From positions 1-64,000 of the forward strand of contig NZ_LJPW01000038.1 of NCBI RefSeq assembly GCF_001400735.1: 64,000 bases of DNA. The letters are read 5' to 3'. Shown here piece by piece: positions 63,830 to 64,000 of the stretch (the first letter of the stretch is position 1; every line of letters starts with the position of its first letter). The notes below the pieces were generated by a model. That model saw only the letters and a list, made by a program, of their open reading frames with translations. It had not been told where the DNA came from and did not search any database. This stretch comes from Pseudomonas caricapapayae. GTDB lineage: Bacteria > Pseudomonadota > Gammaproteobacteria > Pseudomonadales > Pseudomonadaceae. The position numbers and the translations under genes were made by a program.

Positions 63830-64000
63830 CTACTTGCTCGCCGCGACCAGACGATTCACTTCACTGCGAACCATGTTGGCGTATTCCGGCGGGCTCATTG
63901 TGTCCAGCTCGGAGCGTACCCATTCGGACCACTTGCCCTTGCGCTTGGCGCGCTCGCCCATCAAGCGTGCAGCCTCACCCTTGGCCTTGCCAAGATTGCT
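63830..64000 (-). CDS. partial hypothetical protein, C-terminal end
   Basis: The last 56 codons of a gene running off the right edge; the stop is at 63830-63832. The visible part is charged and helical (GEAARLMGERAKRKGKWSEW, RSELDTMSPPEYANMVRSEV). I do not recognise a family. Codon use is typical of the window. The N-terminus is outside the window. Confidence 0.6.
   Translation of the reverse strand, partial: SNLGKAKGEAARLMGERAKRKGKWSEWVRSELDTMSPPEYANMVRSEVNRLVAASK

Overview
The window is high-GC gammaproteobacterial DNA and reads as chromosome of a plant-associated fluorescent pseudomonad, most likely the Pseudomonas syringae group. The pointers are the glgA-treZ-malQ-treY-DUF2934-glgX block, a Fur-controlled PrrF-type small RNA, a CobN/ChlI/ChlD-type cobaltochelatase set with cbtAB, and secreted GH3 and GH128 glycosidases. 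The species is an inference from gene content; no marker gene such as rRNA lies in the window. I saw no tRNA, rRNA, CRISPR array, insertion sequence or prophage.

Layout. 0-2.3 kb: two small lipoproteins, then DUF1883, a 60-residue protein and alkB. 2.3-7.4 kb (minus strand): a gnd-zwf-HAD phosphatase-GH15 operon for hexose and pentose-phosphate flux. 7.7-8.6 kb: a small coiled-coil ORF and a GNAT acetyltransferase. 9.2-20.2 kb (plus): the glucan and trehalose operon glgA, treZ, malQ, treY, DUF2934, glgX, which would build a linear alpha-glucan, debranch it and turn chain ends into trehalose, usually an osmotic and desiccation protectant. It runs directly into four tightly coupled genes (20.2-23.3 kb) for an acyl-CoA dehydrogenase-like protein, a PIG-L deacetylase, a NodS-like methyltransferase and a family 2 glycosyltransferase. 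This looks like an uncharacterised glycoconjugate pathway and is the best candidate here for an undescribed system.

23.3-32.2 kb is mixed housekeeping: alpha/beta hydrolase, azoreductase with a LysR regulator, an isolated PcaD-like enol-lactonase, MmcQ/YjbR, DUF1294, UppP, a PnuC/NadR-kinase pair and a VpsR-like AAA+ regulator whose sigma54-contact loop is degenerate. 32.3-41.6 kb is a cobalamin locus: vWA protein, ChlI-type ATPase, CobN and CobW on the minus strand; CbtB, CbtA, CobE and CobM on the plus strand; each arm has its own cobalamin riboswitch in the shared 0.7-kb divergent region. 41.7-45.8 kb holds a fused indolepyruvate ferredoxin oxidoreductase and a divergent Lrp/AsnC regulator.

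45.9-46.9 kb is an iron-response segment: a Fur box overlapping the promoter of a PrrF-like sRNA, then a second Fur box before a hybrid protein that joins sigma region 4 to a FecR N-terminal domain and a membrane anchor. 47-52 kb: M14 carboxypeptidase, MFS/TetR pair, a leucine-rich-repeat protein kinase and YebC. 52.5-57.8 kb shows decay and insertion: an orphan short VgrG-like gene colliding with an enoyl-CoA hydratase gene, a thiolase gene broken by an in-frame TAG, a LEA-type lipoprotein and a GH128-like glycosidase. After an AT-rich stretch (58.1-58.7 kb) come a small secreted protein and a GH3 beta-glucosidase with overlapping start and stop, a MATE exporter with its TetR regulator, and a partial gene at the right edge.
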